Assembly: GCF_018135625.1 (NCBI RefSeq)
Contig: NZ_CP073078.1
Location: 496,001-560,000 of the forward strand
DNA: 64,000 nt
Direction: 5' to 3'
From: Phenylobacterium montanum
GTDB taxonomy: Bacteria > Pseudomonadota > Alphaproteobacteria > Caulobacterales > Caulobacteraceae
Shown here: positions 57,693 through 64,000 of the stretch, piece after piece
Position numbering within the stretch: position 1 is the stretch's first letter
Layout: each line of letters begins with the position of its first letter
Position numbers and translations under genes: made by a program
The notes under the pieces: model-generated
Seen by the model: only the letters and a program-made list of their open reading frames with translations
What the model was told of the DNA's origin: nothing
Databases searched by the model: none

Positions 57693-58454
57693 ATGGCCCG
57701 TAGACTGCTCCTCGCCGCGACCGCGGCTCTGGTCATCGGCGCGTCGGGCGCCGCCGCATTTGCGGCCGATGTCCCCGCCAACATCGCCGCCGCCGTCGCG
57801 GACGCCAGCCGCCCGGCCGACGACAAGGCGCGCGACGCCGACCGCAAGCCGGCCGAAATGCTGGCCTTCGCCGGGGTCAAGCCGGGCGATAAGGTGGTCG
57901 ATTTCATCGCCGGCAAAGGCTACTTCACCAAGCTGTTCTCGGCGGCGGTGGGGCCGAAGGGCGTCGTCTACAAGTACGCGCCGACGGAGTTCGCCCAGTT
58001 CTCCAAGACGCCGCTGCCGGCCAACGGCGCGCCGGGCGACCCGGACCGCAAAAACGTGATCTTCCTGACCTCGCCGGCCAACAGCTTCACCACGCCCGAG
58101 CCGGTCGACATCGTCTGGACATCGCAGAACTATCACGACCTGCACGACAGCTTCGCCAAGCCGGCCGACCTGGCCCTGGTGAACAAGGCGATCTTCAACG
58201 CCCTGAAGCCGGGCGGGGTCTATGTGGTGCTCGACCACGCCGCCGCGCCAGGCTCGGGCCTTGCCGCCACCGAGACCCTGCACAGGATCGACCCCGCCGT
58301 GGTGAAGAGCGAGGTCGAGGCGGCGGGCTTCAAGTTCGAGGGCGAGAGCGACGTCCTGGCCAATCCGGCCGACGATCATACCAAGAAGGTGTTCGACCCC
58401 GCGATCCGCGGCAAGACCGATCAGTTCGTGTTCAAGTTCAGAAAGCCAGGCTAG
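57693..58454 (+). CDS. Exported class I SAM-methyltransferase-like protein
   Basis: This is a 253-residue protein. Residues 1-24 are a clear signal peptide (basic start, hydrophobic core, AFA-A cleavage). The rest has a Rossmann methyltransferase-like fold: motif I near residue 68 appears as KVVDFIAGKGYFTKLF, motif IV as VDIVWTSQNYHDL, and LKPGGVYVVLDH is typical of the strand-4/5 region. It matches the group of predicted periplasmic methyltransferases I know as COG4798. SAM is not thought to be available in the periplasm, so the protein may have lost catalysis or bind another ligand. GGGAGGG lies before the ATG. It is divergent from the PYROXD2 operon and next to a propeller protein. Confidence 0.8.
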   Translation: MARRLLLAATAALVIGASGAAAFAADVPANIAAAVADASRPADDKARDADRKPAEMLAFAGVKPGDKVVDFIAGKGYFTKLFSAAVGPKGVVYKYAPTEFAQFSKTPLPANGAPGDPDRKNVIFLTSPANSFTTPEPVDIVWTSQNYHDLHDSFAKPADLALVNKAIFNALKPGGVYVVLDHAAAPGSGLAATETLHRIDPAVVKSEVEAAGFKFEGESDVLANPADDHTKKVFDPAIRGKTDQFVFKFRKPG

Positions 58455-58516
58455 GGCTTTGACCTGACGCGGTCATCGCCGGCTCATTGACGGCCGGCGA
58501 TGACCATCTGCCTACC

Positions 58517-59533
58517 CTATTGCGGGGAGACCACCAGCACCTCGAAGGTTCCCGGAGTCGGCGCCGGACGCGAGCCCGGGGCCAGGGTGTACTTGGCGGT
58601 GGGCAGGTACAGCTTGCCGGTCTCGGGGTCGAGCGCGCCGGTTCGGGCGCCGGGCTGGGTCGTGACCTTGGCGACAACGGCGACGTCCTTTCGGCCCTTC
58701 ACGGCGACCACGTCCAGCACGCCGTCCCGGCCGCAGGGGATGAAGGCCAGCTCACGTTTGGCGTCATAGATCACCGCGTCCGGACCCTTGCCGATGGCCA
58801 GGGTCGCGAGGTCGGCGCCGGTCTTGGCGTCGATCACCTTGGCCACGTTGTTGGCGCAGGCCGAAATCACCACGCCGGCCTTGTCGGCATAGGCCAGGCC
58901 CGTGGGCCCGTCGCATCCCTTCAGCGGATAGCGGCCCAGGACCTTGCGAGACTTGAGGTCCACGGCGACGAGTTCGTTCTTGTCTTCGACGTTCACGAAC
59001 AGCTTGCCGCCGCCGACCGGGGCCATGAACTCAAGGCCGCCGCCGACGGCGATCGAACCTGTCGCCTTGCGCGTGGCCACGTCGATCAGGGTCAGGTCGC
59101 CGCTGGCGCCGTTGGCCACCACCGCCAGGCCCGTAGCCGGGTCCAGCACTGCGGCGTCCGGCTTCTTGCCGGTGGGAATATCGGCGATCGCCTTTCCAGT
59201 CGTGGCGTCGATCAGGTGGGCGCTATTCGAGGTGGAGTCGGTGACCAGCAGCTCGGCGCCGCCATTGACCACCAGGGGCTCATGGGTGCGGCCGGCGGCG
59301 GTGAGCTTGCCGGTCACGGCCTTGCTCTCGGCGTCGATGGCGGTGACGCCGTCGGCGCGGGCGACATAGACGCGGTGCTTGACCGGGTCGAAGCTGGCAT
59401 AGTCGAAGCCGCCATCGGGAATGGAGATACGGTCGGTGACGGCGTAGCCCGGCGCGGCGTGGGCGACGGCGGCGAGACTGGTCGCGGCGAGGAGGCCGGC
59501 GGTCAGGGCGCCAAGGCGCGGGCTCGATTTCAT
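58517..59533 (-). CDS. YncE-like secreted beta-propeller (YVTN repeat) protein
   Basis: This is a 338-residue exported protein with a signal peptide ending after AHA near residue 26. The mature part is a series of about seven 40-residue repeats of the YVTN/YncE type, seen as phrases such as VARADGVTAIDAESK, LVTDSTSNSAHLIDATTG, VVANGASGDLTLIDVATRK and VISACANNVAKVIDAKTG. These propellers bind ligands or DNA in the periplasm; the role here is unknown. GGAGGAAG lies five bases before the ATG at 59533, which fixes the start although the frame continues upstream. It is divergent from the two-component regulator by 137 bases and may share its control. Confidence 0.88.
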   Translation of the reverse strand: MKSSPRLGALTAGLLAATSLAAVAHAAPGYAVTDRISIPDGGFDYASFDPVKHRVYVARADGVTAIDAESKAVTGKLTAAGRTHEPLVVNGGAELLVTDSTSNSAHLIDATTGKAIADIPTGKKPDAAVLDPATGLAVVANGASGDLTLIDVATRKATGSIAVGGGLEFMAPVGGGKLFVNVEDKNELVAVDLKSRKVLGRYPLKGCDGPTGLAYADKAGVVISACANNVAKVIDAKTGADLATLAIGKGPDAVIYDAKRELAFIPCGRDGVLDVVAVKGRKDVAVVAKVTTQPGARTGALDPETGKLYLPTAKYTLAPGSRPAPTPGTFEVLVVSPQ

Positions 59534-59670
59534 TTCGCTTCCTCCTCGAGCGCTTCCCGCCAAGACGGGTCCGGTCCGGCGACCAGGAAGCGCACCATTG
59601 TTGAACACCCGCTTGAACCTGCGAGCGAGGCGGTCAGACTGCCGGACGAATCTGACGGCGCCCTGACACC

Positions 59671-60354
59671 ATGCGAATCCTGCTGCTCGAAGACCACCAG
59701 GCGATGCGGAGCATGACCGCCGCCTATCTGACAGAACGCGGCTTCGTGGTCGACGCCGTGGGTACGATCGAGGCGGCGAAGGCGGCGCTGGACGGGGCGG
59801 CCTACGACGCCATGATCCTGGACCTGGGCTTGCCGGACGGGGAGGGGCTGAGCCTGCTGGGCGCGGCCGGTCGCGGGCGCACGCCGCCGCCGGCCCTGAT
59901 CCTGACCGCCCGCGACAGCTTGGCCGATCGCATCGAGGGGCTGAACGCCGGGGCCGACGACTACATGGCCAAGCCGTTCGAGCTGGACGAACTGCATGCC
60001 CGGCTGAGGGCGATCCTGCGCCGGCCGGGCGTGCGGGCGCAGGTGGAGCTGGGCCTCGGCCGGCTGTCCTTCGACACCATTTCGCGGGAGGTCCGTATCG
60101 ATGGCCGGCCGCTCGACCTGCGTCGGCGCGAAACCCTGGTGCTGGAAACCCTGTTGGCTGCGCGGGGACGGGTCGTGGTGCGGGACGTGCTGGAAGACCG
60201 GCTCTACGGCTATGACCAGGCGGTGACGCCCAATGCCCTGGAGGCGGCGGTCTCGCGGCTGAGGCGGGCGCTGGACGAGGCGGGCGCTGGCGTCCGGGTC
60301 GAAACCCGGCGGGGCATCGGCTACGCCTTGCGCGCCGAAACGGACCGCGCATGA
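59671..60354 (+). CDS. OmpR-family response regulator
   Basis: This is a 227-residue regulator. The receiver domain (1-115) has the acidic pair in LLEDHQ, phosphorylation site Asp51 in MILDLGLPDGEG and the switch Lys in MAKPFELDEL. The C-terminal winged helix (about 130-222) includes the recognition-helix region TPNALEAAVSRLRRAL and the final wing RVETRRGIGYALR. It is in the QseB/PmrA subgroup. It overlaps its kinase by four bases (ATGA) and probably controls the efflux genes downstream and perhaps the divergent propeller gene. Confidence 0.95.
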   Translation: MRILLLEDHQAMRSMTAAYLTERGFVVDAVGTIEAAKAALDGAAYDAMILDLGLPDGEGLSLLGAAGRGRTPPPALILTARDSLADRIEGLNAGADDYMAKPFELDELHARLRAILRRPGVRAQVELGLGRLSFDTISREVRIDGRPLDLRRRETLVLETLLAARGRVVVRDVLEDRLYGYDQAVTPNALEAAVSRLRRALDEAGAGVRVETRRGIGYALRAETDRA

Positions 60355-61691
60355 GCGGGCTTAGGCTTCGCCTGCTGCTGGCCTTGCTTCTGGTCTGGGC
60401 GCTGGGAGCCCTGGCCATGACCGCTGAGCTGCGCCGCCAGGCGCGGCAGCCGGACGAGCTTTTGGAAGACGCCAGCCTGTCCACCCAGGCCAAGACCCTG
60501 ATCGCCGCCATGACCTTCGACGCCCAGGGACGGCTGGTGTCGGTGCGCCTGCACAAGCCCTGGCGCAGAGCCTACGCCAGCGCCGGAGCGGCCTACTACA
60601 CCGCCTTCGACCCGCAGGGGCATGTGGCGGCGGTTTCCCCCAACCTTGCCCAGCCTCTGGACCCGATCCCGCTCGCGCCCGGCGAGACCTTCACAGCCCT
60701 GCGCCTGGTCGGCCCGTATCAGGATCTGGCCGCCGGCGCCCGAGCGCCTCACGGCTACGTTCTGGTGGTGGCGCGCAGCAATCCGAGCAGGAGCGACCAG
60801 ACCCAGATGCAGCGCTGGGTCGATTGGCTGCCCGGGGTGATGTTCGTGCTGTTCGCCAGCGCGGGGCTGATCGCTGTCTGGTTCGTGGCGGCCTGGAGCC
60901 TGAAGCCATTGTCCCTGGCCGCACATCAAGCTGCGCTGATCGGCCCGGACCGGCCCGAAGCGCGGCTGCCGGTCAAGGACCTGCCAACCGAAATCCGCCC
61001 CATGGCCGAGGCGGCCAACGAGGCCCTGGACCGGGTCGCGGCGGCCCTGGCCAACGAAAAGCGCTTCACCGCCGAGGCGGCCCATGCCCTGAGGACCCCT
61101 CTGGCGGTGCTTGATCTGAGGCTGCAGCGGGCGGAGCAGGGCGGGGCTGCGGACTGGGGTGCGATCCGGGGCGATCTCGGCGAGCTGTCGCGGCTGATCT
61201 CAGGGCTCCTGGCCCTTTCGCGGGCCGACCGGGGGCGACATCTGCGAGCCTCGGCGGAGGTCAACCTGAACCGCCTGATCCGAGAGGCCGCCGCCGCCTT
61301 CTCGCCGCGCCTCGAGGCCTTGGACCGCGCGATCGAGGTCGAGGCGCCGGATCAGCCGGTGATCGTGAGCGGCGACGCGGGCGAACTGCGTGAACTGGTC
61401 TTCGCCCTGATCGACAACGCCCTGAACCACGGGGTGGGCGCGGTGAGCCTGAGCCTCGCGGCCGAGGGCGGCTTTGCCTCGATGCGCGTCGCAGACCAGG
61501 GCTCCGGCGTACCGGCGGCGCAGCAGGAGGCCATGTTCGAGCGTTTTCACAAGGGCGAGGCGACATCGCCCGGCGCCGGCCTCGGCCTTGCCATAGTGCG
61601 GCAGATCGCCCGCAACCACGGGGGCGATGCGGTCTTCATCGCTCCGTCCACGGTGGAAGTGCGCCTGGCCGTGAACCCGCCGCCCGTCTGA
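60351..61691 (+). CDS. Sensor histidine kinase (QseC-like)
   Basis: This is a 446-residue membrane kinase. Transmembrane helix 1 covers about residues 6-24 and helix 2 about 160-182, enclosing a 135-residue periplasmic sensor. A HAMP-like linker follows. The phosphorylated His245 is in FTAEAAHALRTPLAVL. The ATP-binding boxes are ALIDNALNHG (N), VADQGSGVP (G1) and GAGLGLAIV (G2). In family members of this type metals or small cations are often sensed, and the neighbouring efflux genes suggest something similar, but the signal is not known. Confidence 0.93.
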   Translation: MSGLRLRLLLALLLVWALGALAMTAELRRQARQPDELLEDASLSTQAKTLIAAMTFDAQGRLVSVRLHKPWRRAYASAGAAYYTAFDPQGHVAAVSPNLAQPLDPIPLAPGETFTALRLVGPYQDLAAGARAPHGYVLVVARSNPSRSDQTQMQRWVDWLPGVMFVLFASAGLIAVWFVAAWSLKPLSLAAHQAALIGPDRPEARLPVKDLPTEIRPMAEAANEALDRVAAALANEKRFTAEAAHALRTPLAVLDLRLQRAEQGGAADWGAIRGDLGELSRLISGLLALSRADRGRHLRASAEVNLNRLIREAAAAFSPRLEALDRAIEVEAPDQPVIVSGDAGELRELVFALIDNALNHGVGAVSLSLAAEGGFASMRVADQGSGVPAAQQEAMFERFHKGEATSPGAGLGLAIVRQIARNHGGDAVFIAPSTVEVRLAVNPPPV

Positions 61692-61764
61692 CCCCCGCCT
61701 GTCAGGCAGCGGTCAGCCTGGTGATCTACGGGAACATCACGAGGGAGATTTCGAGGGTGGTGCT

Positions 61765-63123
61765 TTGAGGTCGAAGGCAGGCTGGATGGCGCTGATCGCG
61801 GCGGGCGCATGCCTGGCCAGCTGCGCGACCTATCAGCCGGCGCCGCTGAAGGACGAGGCCGAGGCGGATCTGCGCCAACCCGATCTTTCGAGCGTCGCCG
61901 CCGAGGTCGCAAGCCATCCGCCGGCGCCGTTGAAGCCCGTGGTGATCGACCTTTCCCAACCCCTGACGCCGGAAGCCCTGGGCCTGATCGCAGTGGTCAC
62001 CAACCCGGACCTGAAGGCGGCCCGCGCCAAGGCCAAGGTGGCCGACGCCCAGGTGTTCGACGCCGGGCTGCTGCCCGATCCCTCCATCACCCTGGGCGCC
62101 GACCAGCTGATCTCCGGCCCCGACACGACCAACGCCTTCACCGGCCAGGTGGCGGTGGAGCTGAACGCCCTGCGCGAGCGCGGGGTGTCGCTGAAGATCG
62201 CCCGACGCGCCCGCGACCAGGTGCGCTACGACCTGGCCTGGCAGGAATGGCAGACAGCGGGCCAAGCGCGGCTGCTGGCGGCGCGCATCGTGGGTCTTGG
62301 CCAGGCCCTGGCCCTCGACGAGCAGGCGCGCGACATCGCCCGCCAGACCCTGGCCCAGACCCTGGAGGCGGCGTCGCATGGCGACGTCAAGGCCGACGAC
62401 ATCGAGGCCCGCCGCATCGCCGCCGCCGAGGCGAATGACAAGGCGCTGCAGGCCGAGCGCGATTTCGGCGCGGCGCGGCAGGACCTGAACCGGCTCCTGG
62501 GCGTGCGCCCCGACACGGTGATCCGCATCTCTGCGCCCGCACCTGCTGAGGGGGCGCTGGACGCCGAGGCCCTGTTCGCCAAGGCCCGCGCCTCCCGGCT
62601 GGATCTGCGCGCGCTGGAGGCCGGTTACGACAGCCAGGAGGCGACCACCCGCAAGGCGGTCATGGACCAGTTCCCCAGCCTGCAACTGACCATCAGCCGG
62701 GCTCAGGACACCGCCAACAACCAGACCATCGGCCCACAGGTCAACTTCACCCTGCCGGTCTGGAACCGCAATGCGGGCGGGATCGCCATCGCCCGGGCGA
62801 CACGCGAGCAGCTCCGCGCGGAATATGCGGCGCGCCTGTTCGCCACGCGGGCCGATATCGCCGATCTGGTGGAGGCCCTGAAGCTGGCGCGCCGTCAGCG
62901 CAGCGACATGGCCGCCCAGGTCGCGCCGCTGAAGACCATCGCCGCCGCGACCGAACAGGCCGTCGCGCGCGGTGACATCGCGAGGGCGACCGGCGACACG
63001 GCTCGTCAGAGCGTGGCCGACAAGGAACTGGCCCTCGCGGCCCTCGACCAATCCATCGCCGAGCAGACCGTGGCCCTTGAACTGGCCGTGGGCGCTCCCC
63101 TGACAGGCGACCAGAGCCGATGA
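61765..63123 (+). CDS. TolC-family outer-membrane efflux channel, lipoprotein (CusC/CzcC-like)
   Basis: This is a 452-residue outer-membrane factor. The signal ends in a lipobox LASC, so Cys18 or so is lipidated. Two OEP repeats follow, each with long amphipathic helices and strands (about 75-260 and 270-445), the usual TolC fold. It gives the exit duct for a tripartite RND pump. The start is a TTG at 61765 with GAGGG upstream. It overlaps the adaptor gene by four bases (ATGA). It stands 73 bases after the kinase gene, in the same direction. Confidence 0.9.
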   Translation: MRSKAGWMALIAAGACLASCATYQPAPLKDEAEADLRQPDLSSVAAEVASHPPAPLKPVVIDLSQPLTPEALGLIAVVTNPDLKAARAKAKVADAQVFDAGLLPDPSITLGADQLISGPDTTNAFTGQVAVELNALRERGVSLKIARRARDQVRYDLAWQEWQTAGQARLLAARIVGLGQALALDEQARDIARQTLAQTLEAASHGDVKADDIEARRIAAAEANDKALQAERDFGAARQDLNRLLGVRPDTVIRISAPAPAEGALDAEALFAKARASRLDLRALEAGYDSQEATTRKAVMDQFPSLQLTISRAQDTANNQTIGPQVNFTLPVWNRNAGGIAIARATREQLRAEYAARLFATRADIADLVEALKLARRQRSDMAAQVAPLKTIAAATEQAVARGDIARATGDTARQSVADKELALAALDQSIAEQTVALELAVGAPLTGDQSR

Positions 63124-64000
63124 TGCGACGAACACCTCTGCTGGCCCTCCTGGCCCTGGCCGCCTGCTCCAAGGGCGAGGCCGACAAGGAGCCGACCCCG
63201 ACCGCCCTGGTCACCACCGCCGTGGTCGCCAAGGCCTCGGTCGCCGACACCGTCACCGCCTATGGCGCAGCCGAGTTCAGTCCCAACGGCGAGCATAGCC
63301 TGACCGCGCCGGTCGAGGCGGTGGTGGACAAGGTGCTGGCGCCGCCAGGGACGCGCGTCACCGCCGGTCAGGCGGTGGTCGAGCTGAAGGCCAGCCCCAC
63401 CAGCCAGCTCGACCTGAACAAGGCCAGGGCCGACGCCGACGCCGCCGCCAAGGCCTATGCCCGGGCCCAGCGGCTCAGGGCCGAGGGCCTGGACAGCGAC
63501 GCCGACGTGGAGACCGCCAAGGCGACGGCGGAGGCTGCGGTGCAGAACGCCAAGTCCCTGGCGGCGCGGGGCGGCGCTGGCCTGGTGCTGCGCGCCCCGG
63601 CGGCCGGGGTGGTCGAACAACTGGCCCTGAGCGTCGGCGACCAGGCCGCCCAGGGCGCGACGGTGGCCAAGATCGGGACCCTGAGCAGCCTGCGCGTGCG
63701 CCTGGGCGTCGAACCTTCCGCCGCTGCGAACCTGCGTGCGGGCGCCGAGACGCAGCTCACACCTCTGGCGGGCGGTGAAGAACGGACTGCCAAGGTGGTC
63801 TCGGTGGACCCGCGCCTCGATGCGCAGACCAAGCTCGCCTCGGCCCTGGTCGAGGCCCCGGCCGGCGCCTTCGCCCCCGGTCAGCCGCTGAAGGGCGTGA
63901 TCGCGCTTCGCCAGCAGGCGGGCGTGGTGGTGATCCCGCGCGCCGCGGTGCTGTACGACCAGGAACAGCCCTATGTGTTCGTCGAGCAGAAGTCGGCCGC
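63120..64000 (+). CDS. RND efflux periplasmic adaptor (HlyD family), 3' end beyond window
   Basis: The frame runs from the ATG at 63120 to the window end, giving about 293 residues without a stop. A lipoprotein signal with lipobox LAAC is followed by a biotinyl-lipoyl-like domain split by a short coiled coil (RADADAAAKAYARAQRLRAE). Beta-barrel and membrane-proximal parts follow (VVIPRAAVLYD near the end). It is a membrane fusion protein linking the outer-membrane channel to an inner-membrane RND pump that should be encoded just past 64,000. The ATG overlaps the channel-gene stop; a second ATG at 63123 is equally possible. Confidence 0.88.
   Translation, partial: MMRRTPLLALLALAACSKGEADKEPTPTALVTTAVVAKASVADTVTAYGAAEFSPNGEHSLTAPVEAVVDKVLAPPGTRVTAGQAVVELKASPTSQLDLNKARADADAAAKAYARAQRLRAEGLDSDADVETAKATAEAAVQNAKSLAARGGAGLVLRAPAAGVVEQLALSVGDQAAQGATVAKIGTLSSLRVRLGVEPSAAANLRAGAETQLTPLAGGEERTAKVVSVDPRLDAQTKLASALVEAPAGAFAPGQPLKGVIALRQQAGVVVIPRAAVLYDQEQPYVFVEQKSA

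Noticed and set aside
59534-60556. Upstream extension of the YncE-like frame into the two-component genes
   Set aside because: The signal peptide and ribosome site fix the start at 59533; the extension is low-complexity antisense to the response regulator.

Overview
The window is a dense, GC-rich stretch of a bacterial chromosome. Genes sit on both strands, most neighbours are separated by a few bases or share ATGA, GTGA or TGATG stop/start overlaps, and there are no rRNA genes, tRNAs, insertion sequences, phage genes or CRISPR arrays that I can see. The gene content points to an alphaproteobacterium, most likely Caulobacteraceae (Caulobacter or Phenylobacterium type). The pointers are zwf-pgl with a KDPG aldolase, a five-step hut pathway using HutF and HutG, an ast operon without AstE, a prkA-yeaH-spoVR trio, many TTG and GTG starts, and a palindromic repeat of a kind I recall from that class. 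This placement is inference from content, not from a marker gene.

Region by region. 1-2.5 kb: the end of an MCE-type ABC lipid transporter subunit and its auxiliary lipoprotein, converging on a TPR-sulfotransferase coupled to folD. 3.5-7.6 kb: glucose oxidation (zwf, pgl, eda) and a zinc alcohol dehydrogenase. 7.7-10.6 kb: a small membrane protein, a cyclopropane-fatty-acid-synthase-like methyltransferase and pabB. 10.9-17.1 kb: gltB-gltD for ammonia assimilation. 17.1-25.2 kb: a secreted prolyl oligopeptidase, the Fur-controlled feoA-feoB operon with a 48-residue FeoB-associated protein, and an M16 peptidase.

25.4-33.6 kb: the histidine-utilisation locus. hutI, a PhyH-type dioxygenase, hutH, hutG and hutU run leftward. 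hutF and hutC run rightward. A HutC-type operator lies between the two arms. 33.6-35.4 kb is an N-acyl-D-amino-acid deacylase-like amidohydrolase. 35.8-40.7 kb is the most unusual block: a free-standing acyl carrier protein, a three-domain FkbH-like protein, an MBOAT acyltransferase and an SGNH protein behind an AT-richer leader. I read this as a cassette that charges a small acyl group onto its own carrier and delivers it across the membrane to an unknown acceptor.

40.7-48.7 kb: a periplasmic gamma-glutamyltransferase, then arginine succinyltransferase genes (astA, astD, astB) led by an M20 carboxypeptidase-G2-like hydrolase that may replace AstE, with a divergent Lrp/AsnC regulator coupled to kynB. 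So hut, ast, ggt, glt and kynB together give an amino-acid and glutamate-centred theme. 49.3-54.1 kb: prkA, DUF444 and spoVR behind a 600-base leader. 54.1-57.6 kb: a Rieske oxygenase, a PYROXD2-like oxidoreductase and a TetR repressor with a matching palindrome upstream. 57.7-64 kb: an exported methyltransferase-like protein, a YncE-like propeller, a two-component system, and the first two genes (outer-membrane channel and truncated adaptor) of an RND efflux pump that runs off the window.
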